From positions 86,639,406 through 86,703,405 of the forward strand of contig OZ023267.1 of assembly GCA_964006375.1 (NCBI GenBank): 64,000 nt of DNA, given 5' to 3'. This stretch comes from Tillus elongatus. Its lineage: Eukaryota > Arthropoda > Insecta > Coleoptera > Cleridae. This document shows, in pieces, positions 12,170-25,330 of the stretch. A program made the position numbers and the translations under genes. The stretch's first letter is position 1. Each line of letters opens with the position of its first letter. The notes under the pieces were generated by a model that saw nothing but the letters and a program-made list of their open reading frames with translations, did no database searches and had not been told where the DNA came from.

Positions 12170-14178
12170 ATACTAGACTACAAAATTTACATTACAATTT
12201 GATTATGATAATCGTTTTCCAACAATAAATGTAAACATGGTTTACTTTCATCGAAAACACCTTCAACATAAACAACATTGTCTTTTCTATTATTATACAC
12301 ACATATAGTGTGTTCATTCATATAATTTTAAAAAGTGTAAAGATGTGAATAATTACCACCGTGAGGCTAATCTACATTTTTGCAAAAATCTGAAGCTTGC
12401 TGGACTAAGAGACCCCTGGACTGAGCTATTTTTATATATGAGGAAAGATGATCTTTATCTACAAAGGCTTTTTCCAGCGACAAAGCATATGTCAAACAAT
12501 TATTATCAGTATTTTCTACAAGAGTGTACTATACTTCGTTCTCCAAAACAGCTTCGAACCAAACCCTGTACGATTTTTATATTCACGGCCAACTGGTAAC
12601 CGAACAAGATCAAGCTTTAGAGTTAATATGTCCTGCACTAAAAAAAAGTTTGCATTAATCTACACAATCTACGAAGCAATATTGAAGTTGACATTTTCCG
12701 TAATTTGGTTTAAGCGACGGAACGAGACGTCCCTAGGTTTATCAGGGTAGTTTTCATTATTTAGTCTTAAGTCTACGAGATCGCCCAGTCCGCAATATTT
12801 GAGAGTATTGTCCAGCAGTTCCTGTAGAGCATTCTGGAAAATAAATTAGCAATATCAAATGTTTATTGTTTCTCACAAAAAAAGTTTGTTTATACATTTA
12901 TGAATAGACTGATTTGCTATAAATTTAAATAAGATGATGAGAAACATACACAATATACTTTTACATCCAAGACGCACTGTCTTAGTTGATAACACAGGTG
13001 TATGCTACTGGTAATCTCTCCCTTGTAGGAATTTACTCCTAATGCTACAGCTTTAAAACACTTCTGTAAAGATAAGAGAGTATTAAAAGAGCCTTGAGCA
13101 AAAAATGTAGCAGTTCAACAAGGCCTAGGATAAATCATAAACATAATCGAAAACAGGATAAAATCAGGTGTGGCAGTTTTTGAGTTATCTGCATGAAATG
13201 CGGAGGGGTCTACAGTCTAAGATACAGGATGATAAGCTTCTAAATTAAAATTGGTAGAATTTATTCTCTTAAGTAAAATGCTTACCTACTAATAAATAAA
13301 TATAGGTACCTTGAAATTCAGAGAAATTTGCTGTAATTCAGGATATTCGGAAAGCCCCTGAGGTATGTCATTCTGAAACTTACGGCGTTAAAGTATTGCT
13401 GTTTCGCACTAAAAAACCCAGACTGTACAACAAAAGTATTTCGCTTGCTAATAAACCATTTAAATTAGACGACCTAGTTACCTATAAAACATAATTAATG
13501 ATATTGATTATTGACTTATACAAAGCTAGATATTAAATTTGTTTAACTCACCTGATTTGTTTATAGACAAATTTAACCACATGAAATTTAAAAACTTGCT
13601 GACCATTATTCACTGTACAATTGTCGAAAAATTCCATAGTTATAAAAACTGTATTATATCTTTACTGATATGTCCAAAACTTCCTTCAGTTTTATAAAAT
13701 GATACGAGTTTAATTAAATTACGTTATATTACTTGCTGACCAAACAAGAAATAAAAACTTTCCAAATTTCATGAAGTAGCTTTAAAGCATATAATAAACC
13801 CATTACATATAGACACGAAGCAATTTGTTGGCTTGGATTTTACATAAAACAATTAAACTTTTACCATATGACAAGAATACTATAACATTCCTTCAAAATA
13901 TTAAAACTATGTTATGTCGTCATTGGTATGTTCAATAACACCTTAAATTAAATAATGTGAAAACCAACATTAATTTAATAATGATTTTACGCTTAACAAG
14001 CGATTTTAATCAGTAATATTACACCAATTAGAAACAAATTAAAGAGCCACAGACGTCATAGATCATTAAAATTACGATAATTAAAAACTAGATAATGACC
14101 TTGACAACGTCATTAAAGAGTAATTAATGGGATTATAATTATCCAAGATGGCGGGTATCGTCGCCCTTCTACTAACTT
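12170..14178 (-). repeat. right arm of the 2-kb inverted repeat pair
   Basis: This is the reverse complement of 3482-5562. Its outer edge reads GGTATCGTCGCCCTTCTACT. Beyond that edge it continues into sequence shared only with the tandem copy to its right, not with the left arm. The arms differ by scattered substitutions, so the duplication is not recent. Confidence 0.7.
12345..12600 (+). pseudogene. frameshifted copy of the 121-residue frame
   Basis: This right-arm copy of the unknown frame at 4946-5311 begins MNNYHREANLHFCKNLKLAG and is near-identical for about 60 residues. An indel at about 12525 then changes frame, after which the similarity continues in the next frame to about 12655. 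The function is unknown. Confidence 0.35.
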
Positions 14179-15433
14179 TGGTATGCAACAAAAACTTTAT
14201 AAAGGCAACATGTGTACGGAATCATATCAAAACAACTCTATTGTTTTCGAAGAATTTCTTTCCTCTCAGGGATGTTTCATAATATTAGAAAGATTTTTAT
14301 CACATTTGCTACTATAATTTATAAGAACAGGTAATAATGTAGTGTATTTATACCTACTTTTTTTTTTCTAGGACACATTTCTTAGAACATTTTATAAAAT
14401 TTATTAATGAAATAGTATTAATTAGTACACCTGTATTGCTTGCTGATAAACCATTTAAATTAGACGACATAGTTACCTATAAAACATAATTAATGATATT
14501 GATTATTGACATATACAAAGCTAGATATTAAATTTGTTTAACTCACCTGATGTGTTTATAGACAAATTTAACCACATGAAATTTAAAAACTTGCTGACCA
14601 TTATTCACTGTACACTTGTCGAAAAATTCCATAGTTATAAAAACTGTATTATATCTTTACTGATATGTCCAAAACTTCCTTCAATTTCATAAAATGATAC
14701 GATTTTAATTAATTTACGTTATATTACTTGCTGAGCAAACAAGAAATAAAAACTTTCCAAATTTCATCAAGTAGCTTTAAAGCATATAATAAACCCATTA
14801 CATATAGACACGAAGCAATTTGTTGACTTGGATTTTACATAAAACAATTAAACTTTTACCATATGACAAGAATACTATAACATTACTTCAAAATATTAAA
14901 ACTATGTTATGTCGTCATTGGTATGTTCAATAGCACCTTAAATTAAATAATGTGAAAACTAACATTAATCTGATAATGATTTTACGCTTAACAAGCGATT
15001 TTAATCAGTAATATTACATCAATTAGAAACCAATTAATGAGCCACAGACGTCATAGATCATTAAAATTGCGATAATTAAAAACTAGATAATGACCTAGAC
15101 AACGTCATTAAAGAGTAATTAATGGGATTATAATTATCCAAGATGGCGGGTATCGTCGCCCTTCTACTAACTTTGGTATGCAACAAAAACTTTATAAAGG
15201 CAACATGTGTACGGAATTATATCAAAACAACTCTATTGTTTTCGGAGAATTTTTTTCCTATCAGGGATGTTTCATAATATTAGAAAGATTTTTATCACAT
15301 TTGCTACTATAATTTATAAGATCAGATAATAATGTAGTGTATATACCTATCTTTTTTTTCTAGGACACATTTCTTAAAACATTTTATAAAATTTATTAAT
15401 GAAATAGTATTAAATAGTACACCTGTTTTGTAT
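13444..15433. repeat. 995-bp tandem duplication, two units
   Basis: Unit 1 (13444-14438) and unit 2 (14439-15433) are direct repeats: the marker AAACCATTTAAATTAGACGA occurs at 13453 and 14448. Each ends in a block with a T-rich run, TTCTAGGACACATTTCTT and ATTAGTACACCTGT. Unit 1 overlaps the outer half of the right inverted-repeat arm. No coding content was recognised. Confidence 0.8.
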
Positions 15434-16820
15434 GAGATTTTTTTTATTTTCTATATAGTTGCATTTGAATTGATATAAGGATAATATCTACATAACTTCA
15501 ACCGTTTTCGCGATATTTGAGCTTTTCTGATATTAACGTATCCAAAAATGAAAAAAAATGCATAGAATTATAATTAAGTTTACATTTCATAGTTGAAATA
15601 CTTGTTTTATAGATACCTACAACAGTAGTTTTATTATTAATCTAAAGTCTGACAATATTCTGCTGTCCAATTCATAAGTATAATAATTGATTACTACTAC
15701 GCTAATTGAACAGATACACTCGCAACATCCAAAGAAGATAAACATAAAACGGCCCTTTTTAGGACGACTGTAGGAAAAGACTCACAACCATTTTTTTAAT
15801 GTATGGTGTTTTTTAAGGTATGCTATTTCCACGACTATGCCCAGTGTGTAGTTTTATCTCACCAACTTGGAAATTTTGCCAAGATATATTATTCACAAGA
15901 AACTTTCGATTAAACTTCCAAAAAAAAAAATAGATGATCTGCAAATAATTTTTCTCACGAAAATCCGAGTTTTTTTTACAATAACTCATAAACATTTATT
16001 ATTAATTACCAAAATTTTACAAAAAACCTACAAAAAATTATTTCTACGGGAACGCGAAAAAAATTCTGTGAAAGTGACTAAATATTTTTTTAACCAAAAT
16101 TTTGTTAAAAGAATATATAAAATTCAAATGATATAGCTAATCTGTAATTAATATTAAAAATTAAGTAATTTGTTTCCACGAAAATCCATTACAACCCATA
16201 TTTTCGACGAATTTGGTTAAAAAAATTAAAACTTCGTTGAATAATTTGTCACACAAAAATTCGCAAATTAAAGGAACATTTTGTACAAGAAAATTCGCTA
16301 ATAAAAATTAAATAATTTAATAAATATTCAGAATCTGATGTAAATACAGAAGTAGATACTTTTAATGTGGCTTCACAGAGAACATTATTTTGCCTGGCGA
16401 TGCTGTAAATATTGAAACCGGTTGCAGAGAAGGAAGAAGGAAACAAAGTCTTCTGAAGTCACATAAAAAATTTGCATATCTGTGTTAACCCTGGAACGGT
16501 TTTATCAACTAAGGGTAACAACAGCTGCTATTAAACTTAAACTAAAAGTCTTAAAAATCCCTATCTCTTCATTAGTGCATTTTTCAACAAAAATTCGCCA
16601 AAATATTATTTAAAGTCATAATCTGATCAGATAACGTTAAAGTTGAATCAAAGACAAAAAAGTTTAAAAAAAGTTCAGTCATCACTGAGATTTGAACACA
16701 TGTTCTTTGGGTGATAAGCCAGTAATTTTTTTTAACAATTGAACCATTTTTTTAATTAAAAGTAGTTACATTGGTTCTGTACACATATTAACAAAAATAA
16801 AACATAAAAAAATATACATA
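15434..16820. other. AT-rich DNA, no gene recognised
   Basis: Frames are short, with poly-A and poly-T runs throughout. Several pieces (for example GAAAATTCGCTAATAAAAATT near 16288) resemble the ends of the (TA)n-core repeat, but no full copy is present. Confidence 0.45.
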
Positions 16821-16829
16821 CAGTGAACT

Positions 16830-19369
16830 ACCGGTGTGATTTTAGCGGCCAAATGTCCAGCAGCCGATTCACGAAAACAACCGAACGTTTTACAGGACCG
16901 TAACAGGGATGACGCGCAAGATACATTATAAGTTTTTTTACACAATATCAGAAACGCATGTGAAAACAAATTAAAATCTAGCAGGGTTATCAATACTTCT
17001 ATATAATGCTGGCAACAAATGTACCCACGATCATTCACACCCGCATGAGAAATGGCGTATTGCTAGATATTTCACTTTTTATTACAAAACCTGTACATAC
17101 TAACAGATTAAAACTTGGCAAGGCTATTGAGAATGTTAAAAGCTATCACAAAAATACAGCGCCTAGCACTCGCAAGCCGTACAAGAGATGGGAGGGGAGT
17201 ACACCATGAAAGTTATTTATATTTTTATTTCAAAAACTAAAAACAATATTCTGTGAAAAAAATATAGCCCCAAATACTCGCAAGCCGTAGGAGAGATGGG
17301 AGGGGAGGAAATCTTTAAATATAATTAAATTTTTATTTCAAAAACGGTACATACTAACAGTTTAAGACTTAGCGGGGTTATTTCTCCTATAATATTCTAT
17401 GAAAAAAATATAGCCCCAAGCACTCGCAAGCCGTAGGATGGGCGGGAGGAGAGGAAATATTGATAGTTATTAAAATTTATATTTAAAAAACTAAACATAC
17501 TAACAGTTTAAGACTTAGCGGGGTTATTGCTCCTATAATATTCTATGAAAAAAATATAACCCCAAGCACTCGCAAGCCGTAGGAGGGGTGTAAGGGGAGG
17601 AAATCTTTAAATATAATTAAAGTTTTATTTCAAAAACTGTACATACTAACAGTTTAAGACTAAGCGGGGTTATTGCTCCTATAATATTCTATGAAAAAAA
17701 TATAGCCCCAAACACTCGCAAGCCGTAGGGGAGATGGGAGGGGAGGCAATCTTTAAATATAATTAAATTTTTATTTCAAAAACTGTACATACTAACAGTT
17801 TAAGACTTAGCAGAGTAATTGCTCCTATAATATTCTATGAAAAAAATATAGCCCCAAGCACTCGCAAGCCGTAGGAGGGGCGGGAGGAGAGGAAATCTTG
17901 ATAGTTATTAAAATTTATATTTAAAAAACTAAACATACTAACAGTTTAAGACTAAGCGGGGTTATTGCTCCTATAATATGCTATGAAAAAAATATAGCCT
18001 CAAACGCTCGCAAGCCGTAGGATAGATGTGGGGGGAGAAAATGTTGACGACAGGGAAGTACAATTTTATTTCAAAAAGTATTGTTTGTCTATCTTTCAAC
18101 ATTTTTATAGTGAAACTGCGAGCGGTTTTACCTTTGTTTTGCTGTACCAAGAAGTTTTAACATGAAATAAAAAATTTCCTTAGTAAGATTTATAAAAAAA
18201 GATGTCAAGGGGGTGACTGGGATTTGATACTAGGACCAAGACTATTTATTAAAATTTTTCGATCTTGCCAGATAATTTAATGTTTATTTGAAAAACTATA
18301 CATACTAACAGATTAAGACTAAGAGTAGTTATTGCTTCTATAAAATGCTATCAAAAAAATATATTCACAAACACTCGCAAGCCGTAGGAGAGATGGGAGG
18401 GGAGGAAATCTTTAAATATAATTAAATTTTTATTTCAAAAACTGTACATACTAACAGTTTAAGACTTAGCGGGGTTATTGCTCCTATAATATTCTATGAA
18501 AAAAATATAACCCCAAGCATCGCAGGTCGTAGGAGGGGTGGGAGGGGAGGAAATCTTTAAATATAATTAAATTTTTATTTCAAAAACTACACATACTAAC
18601 AGATTACTTCTAAGCGTCGTTATTTCTCCTATAAAATTCTACAAAAAAAAAAAATAGCGCCAAACACTCTCAAGGCGTAGGAGAGGTAAAGAAATCATTT
18701 TCGTTTTCTCCCCTTCCATCTCTCCTGCAGCTTGCGAGCGTTTGGGGCTATATTTTTTTCATAGCACATTATAGGGGCAATAACCCCGCTTAGTCTTAAA
18801 CTGTTAGTATGTACATTTTTTGAAATAAAAATTTAATTATCTGCCAAGATTTCCTCCCCTCCCATCTCTCCTACGGCTTGCGAGTGTTTGGAGCTATATT
18901 TTTTTGATAGCATTTTATAGGAGCAATAACCACGCTTAGTCCTAACCTGTTAGTATGTATAGTTTTTGAAATAAAAATATAAATAACTTTCATGGTGTAC
19001 TCCCCTCCCATCTCTTGTACGGCTTGCGAGTGCTAGGCGCTGTATTTTTATGATAGCTTTTAACATTGTCAATAGCCTTGCCAAGTTTTAATCTGTTAGT
19101 ATGTACAGGTTTTGTAATAAAAAGTGAAATATCTAGCAATACGCCATTTCTTATGCGGGTGTGAATGATCGTGGGTACATTTGTTGCCAGCATTATATAG
19201 AAGTATTGATACCCCTGCTAGATTTTAATTTGTTTCCACATGCGTTTCTGATATTGTGTAAAAAAACTTATAATGTATCTTGCGCGTCATCCCTGTTACG
19301 GTCCTGTAAAACGTTCGGTTGTTTTGGTGAATCGGCTGCTGGACATTTGGCCGCTAAAATCACACCGGT
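16830..19369. mobile_element. foldback-type DNA transposon with 9-bp target duplication
   Basis: The 2540-bp element is bounded by terminal inverted repeats beginning ACCGGTGTGATTTTAGCGGC. It is flanked by a perfect 9-bp direct repeat, CAGTGAACT (16821-16829 and 19370-19378). The outer about 370 bp of each arm are near-identical in inverted orientation, and the arms then continue into 146-bp tandem units that also switch orientation at about 18700. There is no transposase gene, so it would need to be moved in trans. Nine-base duplications are typical of Mutator-like elements and of Drosophila foldback elements. The assignment to one of these is inference; the boundaries and duplication are seen directly. 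Confidence 0.9.
17040..19110. repeat. 146-bp tandem units inside the foldback arms
   Basis: The marker CATACTAACAG recurs at about 17095, 17350, 17495, 17640, 17789, 17933, 18300, 18446 and 18592, mostly 144-149 bp apart. The inverse marker CTGTTAGTATG recurs in the right arm at about 18800, 18948 and 19095. Each unit has ACTCGCAAGCCGTAGG and a G-rich GGGAGGGGAGG. The block at about 18040-18290 is degenerate. Array length clearly differs between the two arms. Confidence 0.9.
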
Positions 19370-19378
19370 CAGTGAACT

Positions 19379-19792
19379 TAAATTAACGTACGCTATTTTA
19401 GAGTTCCTGTCAGAAATGTGACCTCTAATTCTAAAATTGGTATTCAAATATTTAATGTTATTAAGATAATTACTGTAGGATTATATTTTTAGTATTTATT
19501 TGGGCTAATTTTGTCCTTAAATATGATAGGAAAATGGGTAAAAACCTATCTTTAGATTGCATGTGCAGTGAAAGCATCATGTTGTATTTCCAATGATTAG
19601 TCACAATACCCGTGAATCACATATGATGTCGATCCTTTAACCCCTAGACTACCGTAACATGAAAAGTAAAGTATAATAAAAGGTAGATGAATATAATGGT
19701 CTTCAGTTATTTATTCGTAATATGTCTACTCTAGATGCATTTTTTGCAAATATCTTAATCAAATGAAAAGAATAACTTAAACCTAGGATCTA

Positions 19793-19795
<3 letters not shown>
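19379..19795. other. spacer, nothing recognised
   Basis: AT-rich DNA immediately right of the foldback element. I see no gene or repeat in it. Confidence 0.4.
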
Positions 19796-19858
<63 letters not shown>

Positions 19859-20248
19859 TCTTCAAAAATTGTGGGAAAGCCGTCAGTTGCAAAATAAAAC
19901 TCTTTATTAAAAGCCGAGCTTTCGGAAAAGTTTATTCCATTCTCAAGGATCTAACGTGAGTTTTACTATAACTAATTATGAAAATACAAACATGAAAAAA
20001 ACCGTTTTTTTAAATTTGACTGAAGTCGGAAAGTTTGGCACTTTCCGACTTCAGTCAAATTTTAAAAAACGGTTTTTTTTTCATGTTTGTATTTTCATAA
20101 TTAGTTATAGTAAAACTCACGTTAGATCCTTGAGAATGGAATAAACTTTTCCGAAAGCTCGGCTTTTAATAAAGAGTTTTATTTTGCAACTGACGGCTTT
20201 CCCACAATTTTTTAAGAAAATAACACTATTACCGTCACGAAAATTTAA

Positions 20249-20328
<80 letters not shown>
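19796..20328. repeat. 365-bp near-perfect hairpin between two (TA)n arrays
   Basis: Two arms (about 19856-20034 and 20040-20221) are reverse complements with very few mismatches and almost no loop (centre TTTGGCA). They are enclosed by (TA)n at 19796-19855 and 20252-20328. The arm contains TTGCAACTGACGGCTTTCCC and GATCCTTGAGAATGGAATAA. No open frame is present. It is either a miniature foldback element that inserted in a (TA)n tract, or a palindrome made by repair. The two TA arrays could themselves pair and lengthen the stem. Confidence 0.85.
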
Positions 20329-20330
<2 letters not shown>

Positions 20331-20639
20331 CTTGCAATTTTTACCATTTATAAACCATATTAGTTATATAAGCTTTATTTAAACATCACTAATTTTCACG
20401 TGTAAAATCTCCACTTTGATATTTAGAGACGAAATTTTCAAAGTAATTTTTCTCGTACTTTGCTTTTTGCGCAAAGAAAAAATATACGCTGGCTGTAACA
20501 TTTCATAGATTTTGTTTAACACATACAATATCTTCTTATTGCGTCTTCTCTGATTTTTAGTGGGATTTAAATTTAGCTACATTAAACGCCTATAATTTTT
20601 TTCTTTTAACTTAGAAATATAGTATAATTATTACAATGT

Positions 20640-20829
20640 AAACCTGGTTACCAAATTTTATTGCCATAGCTTTGTCATTTCAGGAGATATGAATTTTTTT
20701 CAAAAGAAAACCTAAAATTTTTCCGGAAAAACTGGTCCAATTTTCCTGGCTAACGAACTTCCAAGTCACTCGCCAAAGGAAGGTACTCACTCACCAAGTA
20801 TTTTTTGAGTTATTGATACATACATACAC

Positions 20830-20927
<98 letters not shown>

Positions 20928-22575
20928 ACTTATTAACTCTTTCTTATTATGCCCTTTGAAACACAAAATACAGGCTGTTCTATTTCCAACAATTGAGTTA
21001 AGGCAGTTTTATTTTTTTAATTCAATCACTATTTGAGAGCGCCTGTACACGGCATATCGATTTTTTCTGGAAATAATATAAAGGAAAACCTCTCTGAATG
21101 CGTCATTGCATGGGACTCCGATTTCTATTGGTAAAAACGCCGTATCACAATTTTTGATGTGCCAAAAATGTGAAAAGCTGCAAAACAATTAAAATAACTC
21201 GAAAACAAGCATGCATGTTGCAAGTAGATGGAAAATGCAAAAATATAAGGAGTGTTCGATTTAAAAAAAGAAAATTTGTATCGCAACGAGTTATCTGATT
21301 GTGATTGTCGAAATAATTTGTATAAGATACAGGTCAAGATAACTTATAATTAACATATACAATTGTTTCTCGTATTTTGTAGAATAATAGTAATATTGAG
21401 CTTTACCGTTGAAATGCGTCACTTTGTATATATGTAAACAGATAAAAACTAAAACTAACCCCGGATATGGGTCCTAGGAAACCTATCTTGCGCTCATTTG
21501 AAAAATCTTTTTAAAATTCAAAAGACGCGGGCTCCTCATTAGCGAATTTCCCCTACATAAATTTGTTAAAAATTATAGACAACCAAACCACAACTAAACC
21601 ATAAACTAAAAGTCTAGACGCAGCAAGTGCGTTATGGAAGCGAATTTTCATAAAAATGTTTTTTATATCAAATATGTCGCTCTAATGCAAGTAGGCATCA
21701 ATCTGGTTACCGGTATAACCTATACAGTAGAAACAATGTATGTACCATATTTTATCAAAATAACTTATTGTTTGAAAATGTACAAAAATTTTCGGCAAAT
21801 AAACTTTAAATGTTTCCGAGAAAACTGGTTTCCTAGCCAACAAACCTTAGGTCAATAGCAAATGGTGATATTAAAGTTTGAAGCATTTAATGAAAATTCG
21901 CTACGAAAACGCACTTACTGCGTCTCGTTTTTTTTCTTACAAACAGGCATCACATTTCAATCACAAATGCAAAAAGGCAATAATATAAGGAGTGTTCGCT
22001 TAAAAAAAATTGCGCTCATTTGAAGAAATCTCTTTAAAATACAAAAGTCTCGGTTTCCTCATTAACGATTTTTTTCTACGAAAATTAGCTAAAAATTATA
22101 GACTGTTAAACCATAAACTTAAACTACCGCCAAAGCATCAGAGAAATAGTTTATTTGAAATGAAATTTGTGGAAATATTTTAGTAAAATGAAGGACAATG
22201 GCGGTTGAAACTGAAACTTAAGGGTTCGCAGAACACTCTTTTTGCGACATTTTCTTTACATAATCCGTATTTGTTTCAGCTATTTTCCCTAAATGTTGCC
22301 AATTTTGACGTTTTAAATCGCGACACGTTTTGAGGAAAACCCCAAGTTTTTTTCACCTTAAATGCCCAAAACATTTTTGTCTTTAAACTTACAAAGCTAA
22401 ATTTTGGTGCATGGTTCACTCTTTCTAATGCAAACACGCACACCGAATATGGTTGTCCTTACTTTGTTATTTCCGGAGACATAAATTTTCGCGTTCTCCT
22501 CATTAGTGAATGTTTTCTACGAAAATTCACTAAGATACCAAATTCTACATAAATTATAATATAAAATTAATTTAG
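20640..22575. repeat. cluster of (TA)n-core composite repeats
   Basis: This holds a left-arm piece (20640-20820), (TA)n at 20835-20924, then longer family sequence (20950-21430) and a right-arm block with CCCCGGATATGGG (about 21455). A small palindromic copy follows (21616-21926) and then another part (22100-22400) that matches 45150-45370. Related pieces recur at 44600-45560 (same strand) and 46990-47640 (opposite strand), so the full family is at least 1.5 kb long. No coding capacity was recognised. Confidence 0.6.
21616..21926. repeat. 310-bp inverted-repeat miniature element
   Basis: The left end AGACGCAGCAAGTGCGTTAT and the right end, its complement (ACGCACTTACTGCGTCT), form inverted termini of about 35 bp with a few mismatches. 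The interior has no frame. It is a solo version of the left terminus of the (TA)n-core repeat. Confidence 0.65.
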
Positions 22576-22608
22576 ATTATAAAGTTATTATTATTTATTT
22601 TATACCGA

Positions 22609-22775
<167 letters not shown>

Positions 22776-22918
22776 ACCGATAGCTCAAACAATAATGGGC
22801 TGTTTTTGATGAAAAAATTTGGCATGTACCTTCCTTTTGTAGTGAATCTATGAACTATTGGTACGAGGTTAGAAATGAAAAAAAATATTCAATTAGTGAT
22901 GCAGTAGTCGGCCAACAC

Positions 22919-23324
22919 CAGAGCTGGGCAGTAGTTAACTATAAAATGCAATAAACTACCAATTTAACTACTTTCCATGAGATAGTAAATATAGTTAACC
23001 TACTTTAAAGAAAAAGTAATTAATTAGCAATTTCAATTACATGTAAGTACTTAACTTCTAAAAGTTTTAACTACTCCTTTTTAAAAAGTAATTTTATTAT
23101 TTTTACAATATTTTAATTAACGAAGTATTAAGATTAAGTTATTAAATTGCATGTTGAGACACACTATTGGCAATTTGGCTTGTCAAGCATCACTGTCAGT
23201 GGTGTAATAGTGTGTAAACTATTGCAGTGATGAGTTATACTGTTACTTTGTAAAATATGCTTTTCTTTATAGGTAACTGAAGTTTATAGTTAACTACTTT
23301 TTGTAAGTAGTTTACCAGCCTCTG
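22919..23324. mobile_element. hAT-like miniature element
   Basis: The 406-bp unit begins CAGAGCTGGGCAGTAGTTAA and ends, read inward from the other side, CAGAGGCTGGTAAACTACTT. Subterminal TAGTTAACTA motifs are present near both ends. The CAGAG start is typical of hAT termini. The 8-bp flanks GCCAACAC and GCTGATAC agree at five positions, consistent with an old 8-bp target duplication. No transposase is present. Confidence 0.55.
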
Positions 23325-24489
23325 GCTGATACTGGCTAAAGTATCAATATGCTGTATTTTATACATACAGTATGGAGAAAAATATATTTAACACTATCAC
23401 TATGTAACAAAATTATGCAATTATGTTTGCTCTGTCAACATTGGCACGATTTCCATTTTTTGCTGATAAGCAACATGTCCGTAAATATCAATACAAGATC
23501 TGTCAATACTTGCTGGTTAAGTATAGTATATACATCACAGTATCATAAAGTGAAGCATCAATACAACATATCGAGCATCACAGAAAAAAATATTTTTAGC
23601 AACAAAATATCAATAGGTTCATGATACTTTAAAAATTCAACATGGCACATTCTTTCCACTATATAGGTTATACTAGTAGCCAAATTTGATGCCTGCTTTC
23701 TTAAAAAAAGAAACATATTTGCTAAAAACATTTTAATGAAAATTCACTACCATAACGCACTTGCTGCATCCAGACTTTTGCATATTTTCTTTTAGCCTTC
23801 TTCCTCACTTAGCATCCTTATTTATTCCAAGTCCTTTTCTTGGATGTTGAAACCACAACATTTTTGTTGTGGTTTATGCATACAGGAGTACTTCTAAGCA
23901 TATTTCTGATTATTATATTTTTGAAAACTGATCGTGGCATAATCTGCAAAACTAACGAAATTTTTTTCAGGTACTGTGGCCATAAATAATGGAAATAGTG
24001 CCGTGATTTTTGTAAATAATGAATTTATTACAAATTTTACAGGTTCGAAATGTACTTTTATTGGTGTTACTAGGCGACCACGTTTTACTCAAATAGTAAC
24101 TATATTTGCTACTTTCATATACCACTTAAGTTCCAAATATAAAGATATATGCAACTAATTAATTCTGAAATTTAACTGTTGTTTCAGGCTTTTCCAGTTA
24201 TCCACATTTTCATGGAGAGAAGGACAAAGGCTCTGTATCATGCCGTAATTTAATACCTGCTATAAACTTTCCCAGTTTTTGTAAATGTAAATTTCGTGAC
24301 AAATTTTGAGGTGGTTCTGATTGAGTCATTGCTAGCTTCACACCCTTAAGCATCATTACATGGTTGTTTTTTCCAACTATTGCCAGGTATTCGTCTACCT
24401 TTTTACATAACACTATACTGTTACAAATTAGTTTGCTGAAACATTGTCAGTATCAATACTACCACCAAGATAATAACACACAAACATAA
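23325..24489. other. no gene recognised; short perfect hairpin
   Basis: A hairpin (AACCACAACA, TTTT, TGTTGTGGTT) lies at about 23851-23876. A fragment of the (TA)n-core repeat terminus (TTCACTACCATAACGCACTT) is at about 23740-23765. Short frames such as 23976-24158 (+) and 24210-24413 (-) match no family I know. Confidence 0.4.
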
Positions 24490-25330
24490 TTGAAGGAAAT
24501 AAACCTTTTTATGACAACTCATGAAAGGCAAAGCCTATGTGTCTAAGACATCTGGCACTTGACTGTTTTGCCACAAGATGGGTGTTTACTCGCTTCTTGA
24601 ATAGTTGGAGATTATATGTCTGCTGGAAGAGCATTCCAAAGCTTAGATGCTCTAGGAAAGAATGAAGATTTTTAATGAACTGTTCAGAGTGGGTAATTTG
24701 AGACTAAAAGCGTGTGCTTTTTGACTAAAACGGGTTTGCAGATTAGAGGTCTCAAGCAAAGGTTCTAACGAAGCAATTTCTAAGGACCGAGGGCGATAGT
24801 AATAGCGAAAGAAGAGGCAGCTATCTCCAACCTTTCTCCTGGGGTCGAAAGAAGTGAGATTGGCTGTGATACATAAATCTCCTATAAGGCGAACAGATCG
24901 TTTCTGAATCGAATCTAGGAAGGACAAGGTTGTCTTTGGAGCAGCACCCCAGACATAACAATTTTCCAACTTTGAATGTTTATGTGCTTTATACAGCAAC
25001 AAAAGCTGCAGTGATAAAAAGAAACTTTTAGTCCGAAGCAGAAACTCAAGATTTTTTTCTTGGTGTTTTAGCAATATTGGAAAGACGTCAGTGCTAGCAA
25101 AGATCCTCTGTAACAGTTATGTCCAAGGTAGAGATTGTGGATTTTTTGGGCAGTATTTTGCCCGCCACTTGAACTTCCGTGCCCTGCAGGTCACTCTTCC
25201 TAGGAAAGAGGCAATTCTGCGTTTTTGAGGCATTAAACATAACCAAATTTGCAGATCTCCGGCTGATAATTTTAGACATGTCATCATTTAGGGAGTTGGT
25301 TACTTCAACTCTCATTAATAAGCAGTTAGA
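24490..25330 (-). pseudogene. LINE reverse-transcriptase C-terminal relic
   Basis: On the minus strand, broken frames show NLVMFNASKTQNC (about 25250), then LENCYVWGAAPKT and LDSIQKRSVRLIGD (24905-24960), then SKLWNALPADI (about 24620-24655). These are the standard order of motifs downstream of the RT catalytic core in jockey/CR1-like elements and match the layout of the LINE at 8.8-11.5 kb. The sequence differs enough to be another family. Several stops and frameshifts are present. Its 5' side ends at the retrozyme array at about 25331. Confidence 0.7.

Noticed and set aside
23976..24158. Small frame preceded by TTTTTTTCAG, a possible host exon
   Set aside because: No donor in a consistent phase and no recognisable protein. 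Such sites are expected by chance in AT-rich DNA.
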